Shown: positions 23,141 to 35,796 of the stretch, in pieces
Position numbering within the stretch: position 1 is the stretch's first letter
How the letters are laid out: every line of letters begins with the position of its first letter
Assembly: GCF_000708205.1 (NCBI RefSeq)
Contig: NW_014575561.1
Location: forward strand, 1,114,577-1,178,576
Origin: Mixia osmundae IAM 14324
Lineage: Eukaryota > Basidiomycota > Mixiomycetes > Mixiales > Mixiaceae
Direction: 5' to 3'
DNA length: 64,000 nt
Made by a program: the position numbers and the translations under genes
Notes under the pieces: model-generated
Told to the model about the DNA's origin: nothing
Database searches by the model: none
What the model saw: the letters and a program-made list of their open reading frames with translations, nothing else

Positions 23141-23564
23141 ATGGTCAAACAGTACCCAGCTCGGGTGCTGAGGGATATCAAGCGGAGAGAAGCCTTTGCC
23201 TCCACAGAGCTACTGCGGAAGGCGTACCTCTATGTCGCGCGCAACGAGATGCTGCCGGTCCAAGTAGATTCGAATGTCTGCGATTGCTACGTTCTGCTGA
23301 TGCTTCGAGCAGATACGGACACAGGCACAGCTCTCACTGCAGTCGCCTGCGATCTTCTCTACGGCAAGCAGACCCTCTGCGCCCAAGAACAGGTGCGTAG
23401 AGACCGGACGGGGCAGAGGTGTGCTTGGCAAGATTGGACTTTGCAGGGTGAGGCGCTCGCCGTCAGACGCTTGATGTACCTGATCGAAACTGACTTCACA
23501 GCATCAATTTAAGCTCAAGGCTACCCGTGGTGAGCTCAACGGGTGGAGCAAAGCATCTTGGTAG
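23141..23564 (+). CDS. MRP2: Mitochondrial small ribosomal subunit protein uS14m
   Basis: Ribosomal protein of 104 residues; exons 23141-23257, 23313-23447, 23502-23564. After splicing it reads YPARVLRDIKRR, ARNEMLPIRTQAQLSLQS, the uS14 signature APKNRCVETGRGRG, IGLCRHQFKLKATRGELNGW and the typical end KASW. No separate targeting peptide is obvious, as in some uS14m proteins; a short upstream exon cannot be excluded. Its stop lies 55 bp before the start codon of the ceramide glucosyltransferase on the same strand. Confidence 0.93.
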
Positions 23565-23619
23565 CCTCGTCCTGAATCATCTGTCTTTTGTTGTAAACTC
23601 GCGCATCTGCAGCTTTGTC

Positions 23620-25174
23620 ATGGAAGAAAGGCAGTCTGCTGCCACATTCAGCTGGCCTTTGGCAGCTCAGTGAGTCAGGAAGCATGCGCTGCGAGCGCAG
23701 CCTGCTGACGCTCGCTTCAGGCTGGCATGCGTCGTTTGGGTGTCGGCCATGTATGCCATTGGCAACCTCGGTCGATACGTTGCGCAAGTCATGACCTCTC
23801 AGCAGTGCTTGCCATGGCTCACGCCCGCATGCATCTTGCAGACGCTCACGCTACACAGGCCAATTCGAGCAGCCAAAGCCGACGACAGCTCAGCCTGGCG
23901 TCACTATCCTGAGGCCGCTCCGTGGGCTGGACTGCAACCTGTACGACAACCTGGAAGCGTCATTCAGGCAGGATTACGCAGACAAGGAGATTATCTGTTC
24001 CGTTGCATCATCGGCAGACCAAGCCATCCCCATCGTGAATGATCTCATCGCCAAATACCCGGCCGTCAAAGCCAAGCTCCTCATTGGTTAGCATAGGCCT
24101 TGCTGTATACGTGCAAGGGCTGACTTGAGCTCAGGCGAACAAGACGTAGGGGTCAATCCAAAGATCAACAATCTCGTGCGCTCGTATCACGAGGCAACGC
24201 ATGATCTGCTCTGGATTCTAGATGCCAATGTTCTAATGGACGTAGGCGCGCTCACGCGAGCTGTTCAAGCCTTGCAAAGCACGTCCGGCTCGCGATCTAT
24301 CGGACTTGTCCATCATGTCCCTTTCGCACTCATGCCAGATGTATCGCTGGGTGCAAGGATCGAGCAAGTCTTTCTCTGTACGACCCATGCCAAGATGTAT
24401 CTCGCCATCAATTTCCTTCGAGTCGATTCTTGCGTCATGGGCAAGTCAACGCTCTTCCGGCGATCGGACCTGAACGTAGCTACGACCAAACGAGCAGCAC
24501 GATCCAAGTCGACGAACGCTGCTACTGGCTTAGAGGCTTTCGGGCGATACTTGGGCGAAGACAATATGATAGGCTCTGCCATCTGGCATGACTTGGGCTA
24601 CCGACATGCCATGTCAGTGGACGTAGCAGGTAACACCATCGGCTCCATGGCCCTCTCGTCGTACTTCTGGCGACGAGTCAGATGGATCCGTGTACGAAAG
24701 TACATGGTCACTGCCTCTACCCTTGTCGAACCTCTGACAGAATCAGTCGTCTGCGGTATCATGATAGCATACGGATTCAATCGCCTGTTACCTATCTGGC
24801 TCGTACTGCTGCTCCACTTCGGCTCGTGGTATGCAACCGACGTGGCAGTGTACCACGCGCTACAGCGAGCAGCACCCTACGAAAGCGGTCGAGCAGCTCA
24901 CGATGGGCCCGGCGTAGCTTTCTTTCGAGCCTGGATCTTGCGAGAGCTTTCCGCCTTGCCCATATGGATCTTTGCCATGGCGGGCGATAGGGTAGGATGG
25001 AGAGATGACGGCAAACAGTATCGCGTCAGATCGAATGGCGAGGTGGAAGAGGCTGCAGCTGAGCCGCCGGGACAGCTTCAGAAGGGCTTGCTCTGGCTCT
25101 GGAGGAAAGGACCACTACACGGCAGACGGAGCGGCTACAGGGTCTTGCCTGTCGATACACCCACGATCAGATGA
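23620..25174 (+). CDS. Ceramide glucosyltransferase (glucosylceramide synthase)
   Basis: GT21 enzyme of 455 residues that transfers glucose from UDP-glucose to ceramide on the Golgi/ER cytosolic face; glucosylceramide is a fungal membrane and virulence-related lipid. Exons 23620-23669, 23721-23770, 23859-24086, 24135-25174. An N-terminal membrane anchor precedes the catalytic domain: QPGVTILRPLRGLDCNLYDN, GEQDVGVNPKINNLVRSYHE, the D-motifs LLWILDANVL and GRYLGEDNMIG, and the (Q/R)xxRW motif as RRVRW. C-terminal hydrophobic helices follow (LLPIWLVLLLHFGSW). Intron 2 as modelled is 88 nt, longer than the rest, so the short link between the anchor and PGVTIL is less certain. Convergent with TAF7, with only 13 bp between stops. 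Confidence 0.93.
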
Positions 25175-25187
25175 CAACATGCATGCA

Positions 25188-26674
25188 TCATTCTGTTGTA
25201 TCCATCGGTGTATGTGCATCATCAACCCGCAGAGATTCCTGAGCGACCGGTGTAGACATCATCTCGGCATCCTCCTGCACAGGCGCGTCCGCTGGCTGCT
25301 CTACTTCCGCGGTCACGGCACGCTGCTCAGGCACGGGCACGGGCGCCTGAGTGGCGGTACTGTCGGTGTGCGCTGCTGCTAATTGATCTCGCTTGACGTC
25401 GAGCTCAATCATCAGACGCCGCAGGTTATCCTCGAAGCGTTTCTGGGATTCCTATGAGCGGCGGTATAGCAACCGAAAGGTTAGGCATACCTTCAAGATC
25501 GGATTGCTAGCACGAGCGATTTCTGCTCGCTTGCGGGCAATAGCTCCCTCGCAATCCTTGATCTCATCTTGCGCAAGTTTGATCCTGTTGCGTAGCGCCT
25601 TTGTCTGTTCGTCCACCTCTTCATCTTCATCCTCTTCGTCATCGCTCCCGCTCTCCTCATCTCCAAACAGACCGGCATCCTCATCCTCTTCTTCGTCATC
25701 TGCAGCCTTCTTCGCGCGAGCATCATCAGCCGCCGAGCCCATCAGTCCCGCTGCGATTTCCGCCGCAAGTCCGTCATCGTAGGAATTATCGCTGTCGTCT
25801 TCCTCGTCGTCGTCGTTGCGAGGTGTGGCTGCAGTGACAGACTCGCCTCGATCTGACATGCCTTCGTAGGCTGGCGTCATGGCTTGCGAGGGTGTCTGTG
25901 CCTCAGAGACGCCCTCTTCGTCTTGACTAGAGTCTTCGTCATGTGATAGCATCTCTGCTCGCAGAAATCAGATAAGCATCTCGCATACTTATCGCTTCCG
26001 TACGAACCTAGCTGCGTTTCATCTGCGTTTGCATCTGCAGTGAGCAATCGCTCGACGTTGCGCTCGACGGTTTCAATCGTGCGCTTGTTGACGCGATGGC
26101 GGAACCGTCTCTTGCGAACATGGTACAGAGGCGGCGTAAGCCCGTGCGGATAGACAAAGTCTTCGATGTTGAAAGGTTGCCCGTCTGTTGCAGCAGATTC
26201 GTCGGATATGCGATCTTCGACGAGCAGCATCTGACAGATATCTGCAGACTTGAACAAGTGCTTGTTGTCGAGTGTCTTGTTCGCTTCGATGATACATGGC
26301 AAGTCGACGAGCTTGGCCCGATAGAGGTGTTTGCCTATGCCCATCGTTGCCCTCCTCGAGTCCTTGAACTTGAAGTACACGCTCGGGTCAACTTCGCGAC
26401 GATTGACGAGCTCTCTGAGCTTCTCTGCATCGCTGTTCGCAGGCATTCGCAGTATGAACTGATCCTCGTATGCGATAGGCTCATCTGGATCAGAATCCAG
26501 AGAGCCATCGTAGCCCGCCGAGCGATTGAGGTTGGATGTACCGCCTGAATTACCGGCGCCGAGCTTGAGCTTCAACTTGCTAGGCGCAGCCCGACGAGTC
26601 GGCTTGATCTTGCGCTGTGGCCGAGGTAGCGCACCGAAGGGCTGACTGGATGGGCCAGCGACTGGCGCTTCCAT
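25188..26674 (-). CDS. TAF7: TFIID subunit TAF7
   Basis: Protein of 464 residues; exons (complement) 26008-26674, 25491-25954, 25188-25451. The TAFII55 N-terminal domain is clear: EDQFILRMPANSDAEKLREL, RRATMGIGKHLYRAKLVDLP, IIEANKTLDNKHLFKSADIC and YPHGLTPPLYHVRKRRFR. An acidic Asp/Glu-rich middle (25500-25800) and a coiled-coil region with KESQKRFEDNLRRLMIELD follow. TAF7 binds TAF1 within TFIID and holds back its activity during promoter recognition. Intron 2 is only 39 nt. The start at 26674 is the first ATG in frame after an upstream open stretch. Confidence 0.93.
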
Positions 26675-27065
26675 ACTGCGAGAAGCTGTACGGCAGCCGA
26701 GCTCGGCACACTGCCAATTGTCGACTTGTCGCGCGCGCTCTCCTTTTGCCAGATAGTGCAAAAGGGCAAGTCCTAGTCGCTCGTCACTCGTTCCTTTGCT
26801 TCACAATCCCCTCTTCTACCCACGTAGACGACATCATGCTCTCTCCACAGCTAGCGTCCGCAGCTACACTGTGGGCGCTCGTGCCTCTCCTGATTCTGGC
26901 CAGACTCTGCTGCGATCGCGCTACTGATGATGCAATGTATGCGAGACGCCTTCACAGACTCATCAAGCCTCACTGGCACATCATCCATTCACTCGAGCAA
27001 AGTGAAATCTTCACCTCGCTCTCCTCATTCCTGCGTCTTCTCTTACCACGCCGAAGTCAGACGGG
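26675..27065. other. TAF7/7-TM receptor divergent intergenic region
   Basis: A 391-bp region between divergent starts. An ATG at 26837 opens a hydrophobic stretch (LWALVPLLILARLC) that could be a spliced-on signal or extra helix for the downstream receptor-like gene, but no convincing junction links it to 27066. Otherwise nothing was seen. Confidence 0.3.
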
Positions 27066-28382
27066 ATGAAGGCACAGTTGGCTGCTGGCGTTGCGCAGAT
27101 CGTCATCTGCGGCTTCGGCTGCTTCATATCAAGTTGCGTCTGCGGCATCGTCGTCTTCAGACAGCGCTCTCAAGATCTGCTCTACAAAAGTTTGGCCCTG
27201 CTTGTCATTGCTTTCTTGCTGCCATGCTGGGTTGGCATCGCCGTGTATGCAACCGGCGTAAGCGGGTATGGTCCACCGGACACGTGGCCAATACTCCTCT
27301 GCAAATGGCAAGGCTACTTCGAGAACATGTACGCGCATATCGTTGCAGCTGCATCGTTGCACTACTGTCTCATGTGTCTCGAGCTCATCCTCAAGACCGA
27401 CGCAACTCTAGCCGAAGTTCGATACAGCGTTCACGTCAGTCCGTCCAATACGATACATCCTGCTTCCGCCGATTCGCGAGGATGGTGGCAAAAGCGCATC
27501 GACAAGGTCATCATTGCAGTATGGCTCTGGGCTGCTTCAGTCTCCCTCATCTTCGTCGGTCTCGCTGTGCACTGGGACGCCATCGGCCCTCAATATGTCG
27601 AATGCGGCCTCGTCAACCATCTCTGGCTCGGCTTCATCGGCTTGCAGGCCGGCATATTCTCTACGGTCCCCATGGCTTGGATTGTAGGCTTGTGCCTGTA
27701 TCACATCCGTCGTATCTGGCGACACCAGGCAGCAATGCAAGACTCGCTCCGGCCAACTTCTCAAGACTGTATCGTCACTGTCGAAACCCACCACGAGACG
27801 CATCACGACTTTCCATCGTACAGCTATGCGTCGCGCAGATCGCCCGTTCCATCAGATCACAGCTTTCTCGATGAGGGCCTGCAACTTGACACTGTCTCGG
27901 AAAAGGACGAGCGCGAAAGCCTGGGCGATACAATCTCGATCAGAGGGCGTTCTTTCATCGACATCGAAGAGCCAAGCGAAAAATCAGAAGTTCATGCCGA
28001 ACAGACTGCTCCCTTTGGTCAGTTGGTTCAGCTGCCCGACAAGCGCCCAGGCCGCCCATCTCATTTTGCCAATTCACTCGCATGGATCTATTTGCGGCTC
28101 GCTCTGCTGGGTCTACTCTATATTGGAGGGCAGATCCTCTGCGCAGCTACTTTGATCCAGTCGCTCATACAGGGCTATCCTCCCCGGACATACTCTGCTG
28201 GTGAGCATGGCACCTTCAACGTTGTGCCCTGCTGATGTCTCACGACAGCCGATCTGTCTATCCAGGCAGTCTGCTTTGGACCATTCATGGTGTTCTGCAG
28301 CGCACCTGCTTGCGTCGATTTCGCCGTCGATAAATGGCTCGATGTCAAGGACAAACTGTCTAGACGACCTTCGATTGAATAG
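27066..28382 (+). CDS. Putative seven-transmembrane receptor-like protein
   Basis: Protein of 422 residues; exons 27066-28200 and 28249-28382 (48-nt intron). Seven hydrophobic helices can be counted: AGVAQIVICGFGCF; SLALLVIAFLLPCWVGIAVY; AHIVAAASLHYCLMCLELIL; VIIAVWLWAASVSLIFVGLA; LWLGFIGLQAGIFSTVPMAW; WIYLRLALLGLLYIGGQILC; and AVCFGPFMVFCSAP from exon 2. Helices 5 and 6 are separated by a roughly 130-residue hydrophilic, Ser/Glu/His-rich loop, and the tail ends LSRRPSIE. This arrangement suits a G-protein-coupled-type receptor, but I could not assign a named fungal class (not a clear Ste2/Ste3). Only 30 bp separate its stop from that of the convergent DUF4203 gene. Confidence 0.75.
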
Positions 28383-28412
28383 ATTGACAACAAGAGGGAT
28401 GCGAGTGTAGTA

Positions 28413-31204
28413 TTAACGGGACGATGCCTGGTTGACGAAGCGCAGACGCTCCATGTCGAATGCATCTGCCAGTAGAGAGCCGCGTTTGCCAGGTGGAGAA
28501 GCTGGACGAGTGATTTGAATTGCGCCAGGCTGCTGTATTGTGGATGTGCGTTCATTCGTGCTTGTCGCAGCCACGCGCTTGTCTGAAGTGACAGATGACC
28601 GCAAAGTCTCTTCTGCTCCTTGATTGATAGACCCAGAACGTAATTTGAACGAACGTAGCGAGCGTGAGTCTTCTTTGCGCTTTGCATCCAGTGCCTCCCT
28701 AATCAGCTGACCACGACTTGCCCGCGGTCGTTCGGGTGACGATGGCTGACTATCGCTGCTGAGTACAAGACTGACAGGCCTCTGCATCTTTGCCAAACTT
28801 TGACGGTGACGCGACATGAGATCATGCTTCACAGGATCGTCTGCTGTATCAGAGCGTGAATGCTCGAGAAGTTCTTCCAGTGGCCTACCGGTCCAGGGAT
28901 CCGGCGCCCTTCCTGCAATCTTAGCAGATAGTGGTGCTGACGTAGCTACGAACGAGAGGCGCTGTCTGTGATTCCCTGCAAACGGGTCGCTGGGCGCATC
29001 GAACTTGACCAAAGGTGGTGGTGCTCCATCGCTAGAGACGTAAGACATACGCTTGTTTGCAGCCCGCTGACGACGATCTTGCCCAGCAGAGAGCTCGGAC
29101 AATAGCATCTTCTCCGCGGGCAACGATGCTGAGCCAGCTTTCGGCAGATTGTGTCGAGACGAGGCCACAGACGATGAAGGCGAAGCGGGTCGCGTTGCAA
29201 TAGACTCTCGTTGGGCCTTGTGCTGAAGACCCGCAGGCGCACGATAGAGGCTCGCGTAGTTCGGATCAATCGCTGGCACGGCCGGAGGCGACCTTTTGCG
29301 AGACAGTGACTGCGGCGAGGAGAACGAACGGGGGCGAGCACCTTTTGGCGGGGTAATCGCCTCGCTTAGGTCGTTGATTGATTTGCGCAACAGCTGAATC
29401 TCTGCTTTTGTCCTCTCGCGCTCCTCTAGTACGGCACGCTGTCCCTCCGAAATGATCGCTGATGTGCGTGCGGCGGGATCGGTTGAGAAGATGCATGAGC
29501 GCCTTCGGTCATCGGGCTCGCTCGTGCTTGGCGGACTACATTCGGGCGCAGGCATGAAGGCTTCCGTCGGTCCAGGTCGATCGCTGACGTATCGAGGCAG
29601 TGAGCCTCTTTTCTTCGTAATCCTAGCTACGACAACATCGCGCGGGTCACGGCCACCGTGTGGAAGTAAGGTCGACAGCCAGTTGTAATTGGACATACGC
29701 TTTTTCGGCAGCGAGTCGAAGTCTGGCGCCACAATGAGCGCCTTGCGAGCAGGCGGCCTCTTTGCTTCTGCGCAGCCGTCGGTTGACGCAGGTGCGTATT
29801 TGCAGGCAAGTGTTGATTGCGTCGAATGCATGCTCGCAGGGTATCGTTTCTCCCATTCCTTGCGATCATATGGCAGCACGCCGGACGGGCGACGAGAAGA
29901 TCCATCAGAGGCCGACCAGCGCTCGTGATCGGTCTCTCGAGTGAGCTCTTCGCTGATTTCCGCTTCGTGACGAAGCTTCAAGAACGTGGCATAGCGAACC
30001 TGTACGACGATACCGACTACAGCCACGAATGGGATTGCCGCTACTTCGATTGCAATGCCGACGACCATGGGGAAGTGCAGAGCAAGGGATGGAAAGATCT
30101 TGAAGCCGAGATTCCAGATGAGCATCTCTTTGTAGCCCATACAAGTAACGCAATCCTGCTCATCAATGTCAGCAATGTGAGGGTGTATGGCATGCGAGTC
30201 CTCACAATGCCGACGATGAATGCTATTGCGCCAAGCCAGGCAAAAGAGATCGTCTGTACAGCATTCTGAAAGCGTGGTACGCAGCCAAGAGAGAACCAGG
30301 TGACGGTGGTGGCGAGCATAAAAACCCACTTTGCGCTGTCATCGCGCAACAGTCCATCTGAGCGGACAGACTGTAGATATAGCGCAAAGAGGAAGCTGGC
30401 CAGGGGTGCGACCGTGAACGATTGTGTAGCCTGACGATAGACTGCAGAAATGACAGCTCCTAGCAGTGAGATGCCAGAGCATATAAAGAAGAAGCCGACA
30501 CGGAGCTGTATTAGCGCGAATGTCAGTGAAGTCAGCAGAAGAGCGGTGAGAGCCTACACCGACGCCCGGCGCAACGACTTGGTTCTGTATGCCGAAGCGG
30601 AGTACGCAGACAAGGATAACAAGAGCAACGAGATACCAGCCAGCGACGAAATGACCAATCCTGAGTGTCAAGATCAGCGGTGTTCCTCGACAGGGCGCTG
30701 ACCTTACCATCTGTGACGAGGCCCGAGCAGCAAGATAGGTAATCCTGTGAGTATGAGCCAAGCTGCCAACAGCGCAAAGGCTGGGTCGATGTGTGTATCC
30801 AAATTGAGTATCGGCTTTCCGTTTGTAGCGATCGTGCCAGGAAGCAAGGGCGTGGGCGTAGGATCGGGCACCTGCGTAGAAATTGGTATGCGCTTCGTCA
30901 CAGTCGCGAAGACGGCCATTGAGGTGGGTACCGCAGTAATGAAAGTTCGGGTCGGACTGTTGCTCACTGGCGAGAGGACAGAAGTGACCGATTGAAACGA
31001 TACAGTGGTGCCGATCACTGTCGTATAGACGGTGTTCCCATACACGATAATGCCACCCGAAGGCGAAGGCAGAGGGGTGGGCGAGCTAGCGCTCGAAGTC
31101 TGAATGGAGACTGCATCGAGCGTGGAATTGGATGTTGCTTGTGCGCGTGCTGTTGCCAGTAGACCAAGCTGACATGCTATTGATATCCAGCTCATCAGGA
31201 GCAT
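28413..31204 (-). CDS. TM7SF3/TMEM198-type (DUF4203) membrane protein with long cytosolic tail
   Basis: Protein of 880 residues; exons (complement) 30708-31204, 30558-30660, 30206-30505, 28413-30155, with introns of 47, 52 and 50 nt. A signal peptide (SWISIACQLGLLATARA) is followed by a Ser/Thr/Pro-rich ectodomain of about 120 residues. A cluster of hydrophobic helices then forms the DUF4203 domain: HIDPAFALLAAWLILTGLPI, HFVAGWYLVALVILVCVLRF, GFFFICSGISLLGAV, FAWLGAIAFIVGI and VGIAIEVAAIPFVAVVGIVV. The last 480 residues are hydrophilic, basic and Ser/Pro-rich, probably disordered. The biochemical function of the family in fungi is not established. It diverges from VPS54 with about 590 bp between starts. 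Confidence 0.85.
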
Positions 31205-31798
31205 ACCCGCGGATGAGTGATAGCACAAGAAATTTACAGTCTGCTCGAGGGATAGCTCTTGCGTGAAGAGGTCGAGCTGAGAGCAGCAAAAGACCTGAGC
31301 ACAGACGGCCGTGTCGCGAGGGCGCGTCGGTGACCGCGTGCCTTCGAGCTCCGAGCACTGTGTATGCTAGCGCGAGATCGATGGCTCATCGCATGGGGCG
31401 ACTCTTCGTGTCTACGCTGAGCAACCCAAAGCGCGGCGTGACTCTCATATTTGCCAAGTTGGTTGGTTGCGGGCGGCCATGTGTAGTAGCGTGCCAATGC
31501 ATCGATGTAGCGAGAGGTCTATGCATAGGAACTGGCTTCATTGGAGTTGATGCGAGGGCAATGGATTCGGGGGAGGCCGAGCTGACTGCGAGGCCTGGTA
31601 CAGCCAGCGGCCAACAAGCTTGCAACAAGTCGCGTCGCTGCAGCTGCTGCACTTCAGCCAAGTGACGCCAGCTTTGTCGAAGACCTGGCGCCATGGAGGG
31701 CGCCATGGGCAAGTCTATGCCTGCAGACAGGCAGTCTGCTCGGCTCGGCAAGTTCGGTCAGTTACGAAGGACGTCTCGCAGCGGAGCGAGCTGACACG
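31205..31798. other. Divergent intergenic region before VPS54
   Basis: This 594 bp separates two divergent genes. Several open frames of 60-120 codons occur on both strands but none has recognisable motifs or consistent splice signals; they look like chance frames in GC-rich DNA. A short inverted motif, GGCGCCATGGAGGGCGCC, lies near 31689. Confidence 0.4.
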
Positions 31799-34700
31799 AT
31801 GACAGGCATCTCGACGGTCATTGGCTCGTCGACGACATCTTTATTGCCGAGCATGCCAACGACTCTGGCGGGTCTACAAACGCTGAATCCGTTGAGATCC
31901 GTCGAAGGTCCTCGGACGGCGGCATCTCGCGGCCTACGACAGGCGCCGGATGTCAAGCTGAGCGATATGCCCAAGATTGAGCCGACCCAATTTGCTAGCT
32001 ATCTGACGGAGATCAAGAGCGAACACGATCGCTACATTGCTACGCTTACTGAGCAGCAAAGAGAGCTCAAGACTGCTCGGCAAGCGAGTACATCTCGCGT
32101 GACGTTGGACGACACAAGCTTGGCATCCTCTCCTCGCGCGCCGCTTGCTCAGTCGCTGAAAGGCAAAGAGCGGGAAGAGCTACCACCGCTTTCCTCAGTG
32201 CCAACATCCTTCTTTTCGGAAGACTTTGAGCTCAGCAATCCGAACACTTTCGAAATAGTGATGGAAGCCAATCTCGCGACTGCCAAAGATGCCGCTTCGC
32301 TTCAGAACAGACTGACAGATTATCTGGACGTGCTCGAAAGTCATATGACCGTCGAGATCTCGGAACGATCAGCCTCCTTTTTCTCAGCACTGTCGAATTT
32401 ACAATCTTTGGGCTCGCAATCGACAGTTGCCCTCGATCGGATAGCAGCCCTGCAAGAAGAGATGCACCGAATTGACAAAGGAACGGCAGAGCAAGGGCTT
32501 GCAATTGTACAGACTCAGATCAACAGACGCAACGCCCAGGATCTTCAGCTAGCAGTAGAGCGTGTCAAAGAGGTCTGGCGGGCGCTAGCAGACGCAACGG
32601 AGCTGTTCGATCAAGGCGAATGGGAGGGAGCGCTCTCTATGATTACCGAACTCGAGGATCTATGGCGCACGGACGATTCTCATGATGACTCGCCTGATAA
32701 CGTCTCGAAGCGCGCTGCGTTAGATGTCATACCCGAGGATGAGATAGAGCCTGTGCAGCCCGCAGCTGCGAGCCGGCCAGCACCCAAGATAGTCTTCGCC
32801 AGACTGAAAGCACTTGAGCCTGTGCCCGGTCGGCTGAAAGCCCTGAGATTGTCGATCGCGCAATCTCTGCAAGGCGAGCTCATAGGCAATCTCGTTCACG
32901 AGTTCCAACAGCGGCTGAAGGAATACACTGACGTAGATTCCTCAGAGCCATCAGCGAAAAGAACTTGGCTTAGCAATGGCTTTGCCAAGAAAGCTGAGAC
33001 GTCAATCGCTATGGCTCGCATATATCTCAAGGATGATGCGACCATGGCCACTGCTCGGCAGCAGATTATAGAACGAGCGAAGGACCGTGCTCGGCCGATC
33101 GTCAGAGGCCTTCTGCGGTGCGCGCCGGAAGCCTTTGAAGCGGCTCTATCTTCATGGCAAGATGGACTCACGCGAGAAGTTCGGCAACTCGTCCGCAAAT
33201 ACTTGCCGATCTCTCATGAGAACCCCGAAGATGACGAGACTTTCGATACGTCTATGGACAGACGTAACGGCACACAAGATAGAACGGCAGCACTAGCTGT
33301 CAAGCTGCGCGAACAATCTCACGCAGACTTCCTGCAAGTCTTACAACGCACCTATCATGCACTATGGACCTGTTTACAGATCATCAGCCTGCACTCGGAC
33401 GCGCTCATGCAACTTCTGAAGGAAGACACTGCTCAACCGCGCACGAGACCCTCGAGACAGTCTACACAATTCTCGATGGGCGCAAGTTCTTCAGAACGAT
33501 TCATTGAGCAGACCACAGATAAGCTCGCTGATCTGCTCAGGATCTTGGCCGATCTCAGTCATGTGCGCTTTTCGAAAGTACTCGGCGTCAGAACCGAAAA
33601 GCATTCGCATTTGCCGCTAGCAGAGTTTGCACAGGTTCATGAGCTCACCTGGACCTTCATCAATGGCTCCGAGGGTCTCGCTCGGCATATGCTAGCAGGG
33701 CTACGGAGTGTCATCGGTACGCAAAGTCGCGCATTTCTGCAGCAATACCACAACACAAGAACGGCTGAATCTGCCAAGGTTGTCGAGAATGAGCAATGGT
33801 CTGCGGTCGACGTCAGCGGGGAGGCACAACATCACGTCGACCTTGTTCTGAGCAGCGCGACAGAACAACCGGCCGAGCTCTTGCTTGGATCTGCAAGAGC
33901 AGCACGTGATCCGACCCGCAATGCAGCAATCGGACCCGGTGGCAAACAATTGATCATAGAGGGCCGTTCGTTCCACGCCGTCGCGGCATCTCTCAAGTGT
34001 CTGGAAGTACTCGTTGATTACCTGCGGATCGTTGTCAACTTATCCCAGCTCACCACGGAGTGCATGAGCCGGATCATCGAATTCCTCAAGGTCAGCCGTC
34101 TTCTTAGCTACTCGGTGCGATCCTGACATGCTTATAGCAATTTAACTCGAGGACATGTCAAGTTGTACTTGGTGCGGGCGCTATGCGATCTGCTGGACTC
34201 AAGAACATCACAGCCAAGCATCTGGCCCTCGCTTCGCAAGCGTTATCGATCAACATCAGTCTCATCCCCTACGTTCGCGAGAACGTCCGGCGCTATCTTA
34301 CTCCGAAACAGACTGTCATGTTAGTCGAGTTTGACAAGCTCAAGCGCGACTATCAAGAGCATCAGAGCGAAATCCATCTCAAGCTCGTCGCCATTATGGG
34401 TGATCGACTCGCTGTGCACTGCAAGTCACTGATGGTAGGCTTGTGTGCTTCGCTTGCTATACTGTGACTGACAGCTAGCTGCTTATAGGAGGTCGACTGG
34501 GAGAAGGAATCCAACTCGCCCAATGCGTACATGGAAAGCCTGATCAAAGAGTCGGCCACGCTGCACAAGGTCCTATCGCGATACCTCGAAAGCACAACGC
34601 TTGAAGACATCATGATGCAAGTCTTTTCGGCCATACACAATCGATTGGCAGACGAGTTCGGACGCATTCCGCTCAAGAGTCAGATTGCGAAAGATCGCTT

Positions 34701-35796
34701 GCTTGCGGATGCGACCTATCTTCGCGTTCGATGGTCAGAGCTCAAGGGATTGCAACGAGCAACTCCCGGGGAGGAGCTTGAGAGGCTAGTCGGATCCAAG
34801 CCGATCGTCGTAGATGCACCGCCTGCAGCGCCAACGCCCACACCAGCACCAACACTGGCGCCAACGCCTAGCTTTCCTACTTACCAGCGCAGAGTATCGA
34901 CGCCAAGGACAGCGACACCAACAAGTGCAAACTTTCGTGGCTCGTCAGAAGCGCAAGTCAAGCCAAGCACAGTACCAGAAGCGAGCACAGCTGCAACAAA
35001 CACCGAGCCCAAAGAGGCTTCATCGGATAAAGAAGCTGGTGTTGTTCAGGCTCCGGTAAACACGCACCCGGCAACCAGGCCTCCGTCTGGTAGCCTGGTG
35101 TCACAGCTCAGCACATCAGCAGCGCCGTCTGCGATCAACGTAAAGAACAGGCTAGCTGGCTTGTTCTCCCGCCCAATGACGCGGTCTTCGTCACGAGAAG
35201 GCGACCAGCCTCGCAGATCATCTGAGATGCGCAGGGGCGCTTCATCTCCTCAATCAATAGCAGCCGTGCCGCTCGCACCTACCACTATTGCAGCACCAAC
35301 CATGTCTGCAAGACCGTCAGTAGATCAGGATAGGATCGACTCACCTCTGCCAGATCTTCCCGCCAGTCCCGTCAAGCCTTCTACGGCTGCCGTCGACATG
35401 CATGCCACGGTAGCCATTCTTACAGAGGAGACTGCTGAAGAACGTCCAGCTGCTGCAGCAGATGTTGCGCCGCCCACGGATCAGCATCTCGATGCCGTCA
35501 CGTCACCCGCTGCACTCCAATCCCTCGAGCAGCCTGAAAGCGAGGCAGGGTCTGCTAGTGCGACAATATCGATCAGCTCAAACGCTATACCGCCTGCAGG
35601 CGATGTGCTTCCCGATACCCAGATACAGCCTACCGAAACGGCTGCCGCCTTCGAGGAGACGGTCGAAGCGGTCGGGGAGACTCAAGAGCATTACCTAGAC
35701 ACGTCGACTGATGTGCAGGCCGAAGCAGATGCGCTGCTGGCTGAAAATGCCCGGTCTAGTGCAGAGCCTGTCGAGTATGAACTGCATGATGCATAG
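31799..35796 (+). CDS. VPS54: GARP/EARP tethering complex subunit Vps54
   Basis: Protein of 1298 residues; exons 31799-34090, 34138-34434, 34489-35796, with introns of 47 and 54 nt. N-terminal half: a coiled-coil tether region with NPNTFEIVMEANLATAKDAA, LTDYLDVLESHMTVEISERS and SFFSALSNLQSLGSQSTVAL. The Vps54 C-terminal core reads VVLGAGAMRSAGLKNITAKH, LTPKQTVMLVEFDKLKRDYQ and EIHLKLVAIMGDRLAVH. Vps54 joins Vps51-53 to tether endosome-derived vesicles at the trans-Golgi. After the core, about 340 residues (from around 34800) are Pro/Thr/Ala/Ser-rich with a TPTPAPTLAPTPS run, an extension absent from yeast Vps54 as I know it. Confidence 0.93.

Noticed and set aside
31386-31751. Minus-strand open frame of 121 codons in the DUF4203/VPS54 spacer
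   Set aside because: Composition-driven, no motif, and it would fill a needed divergent promoter.
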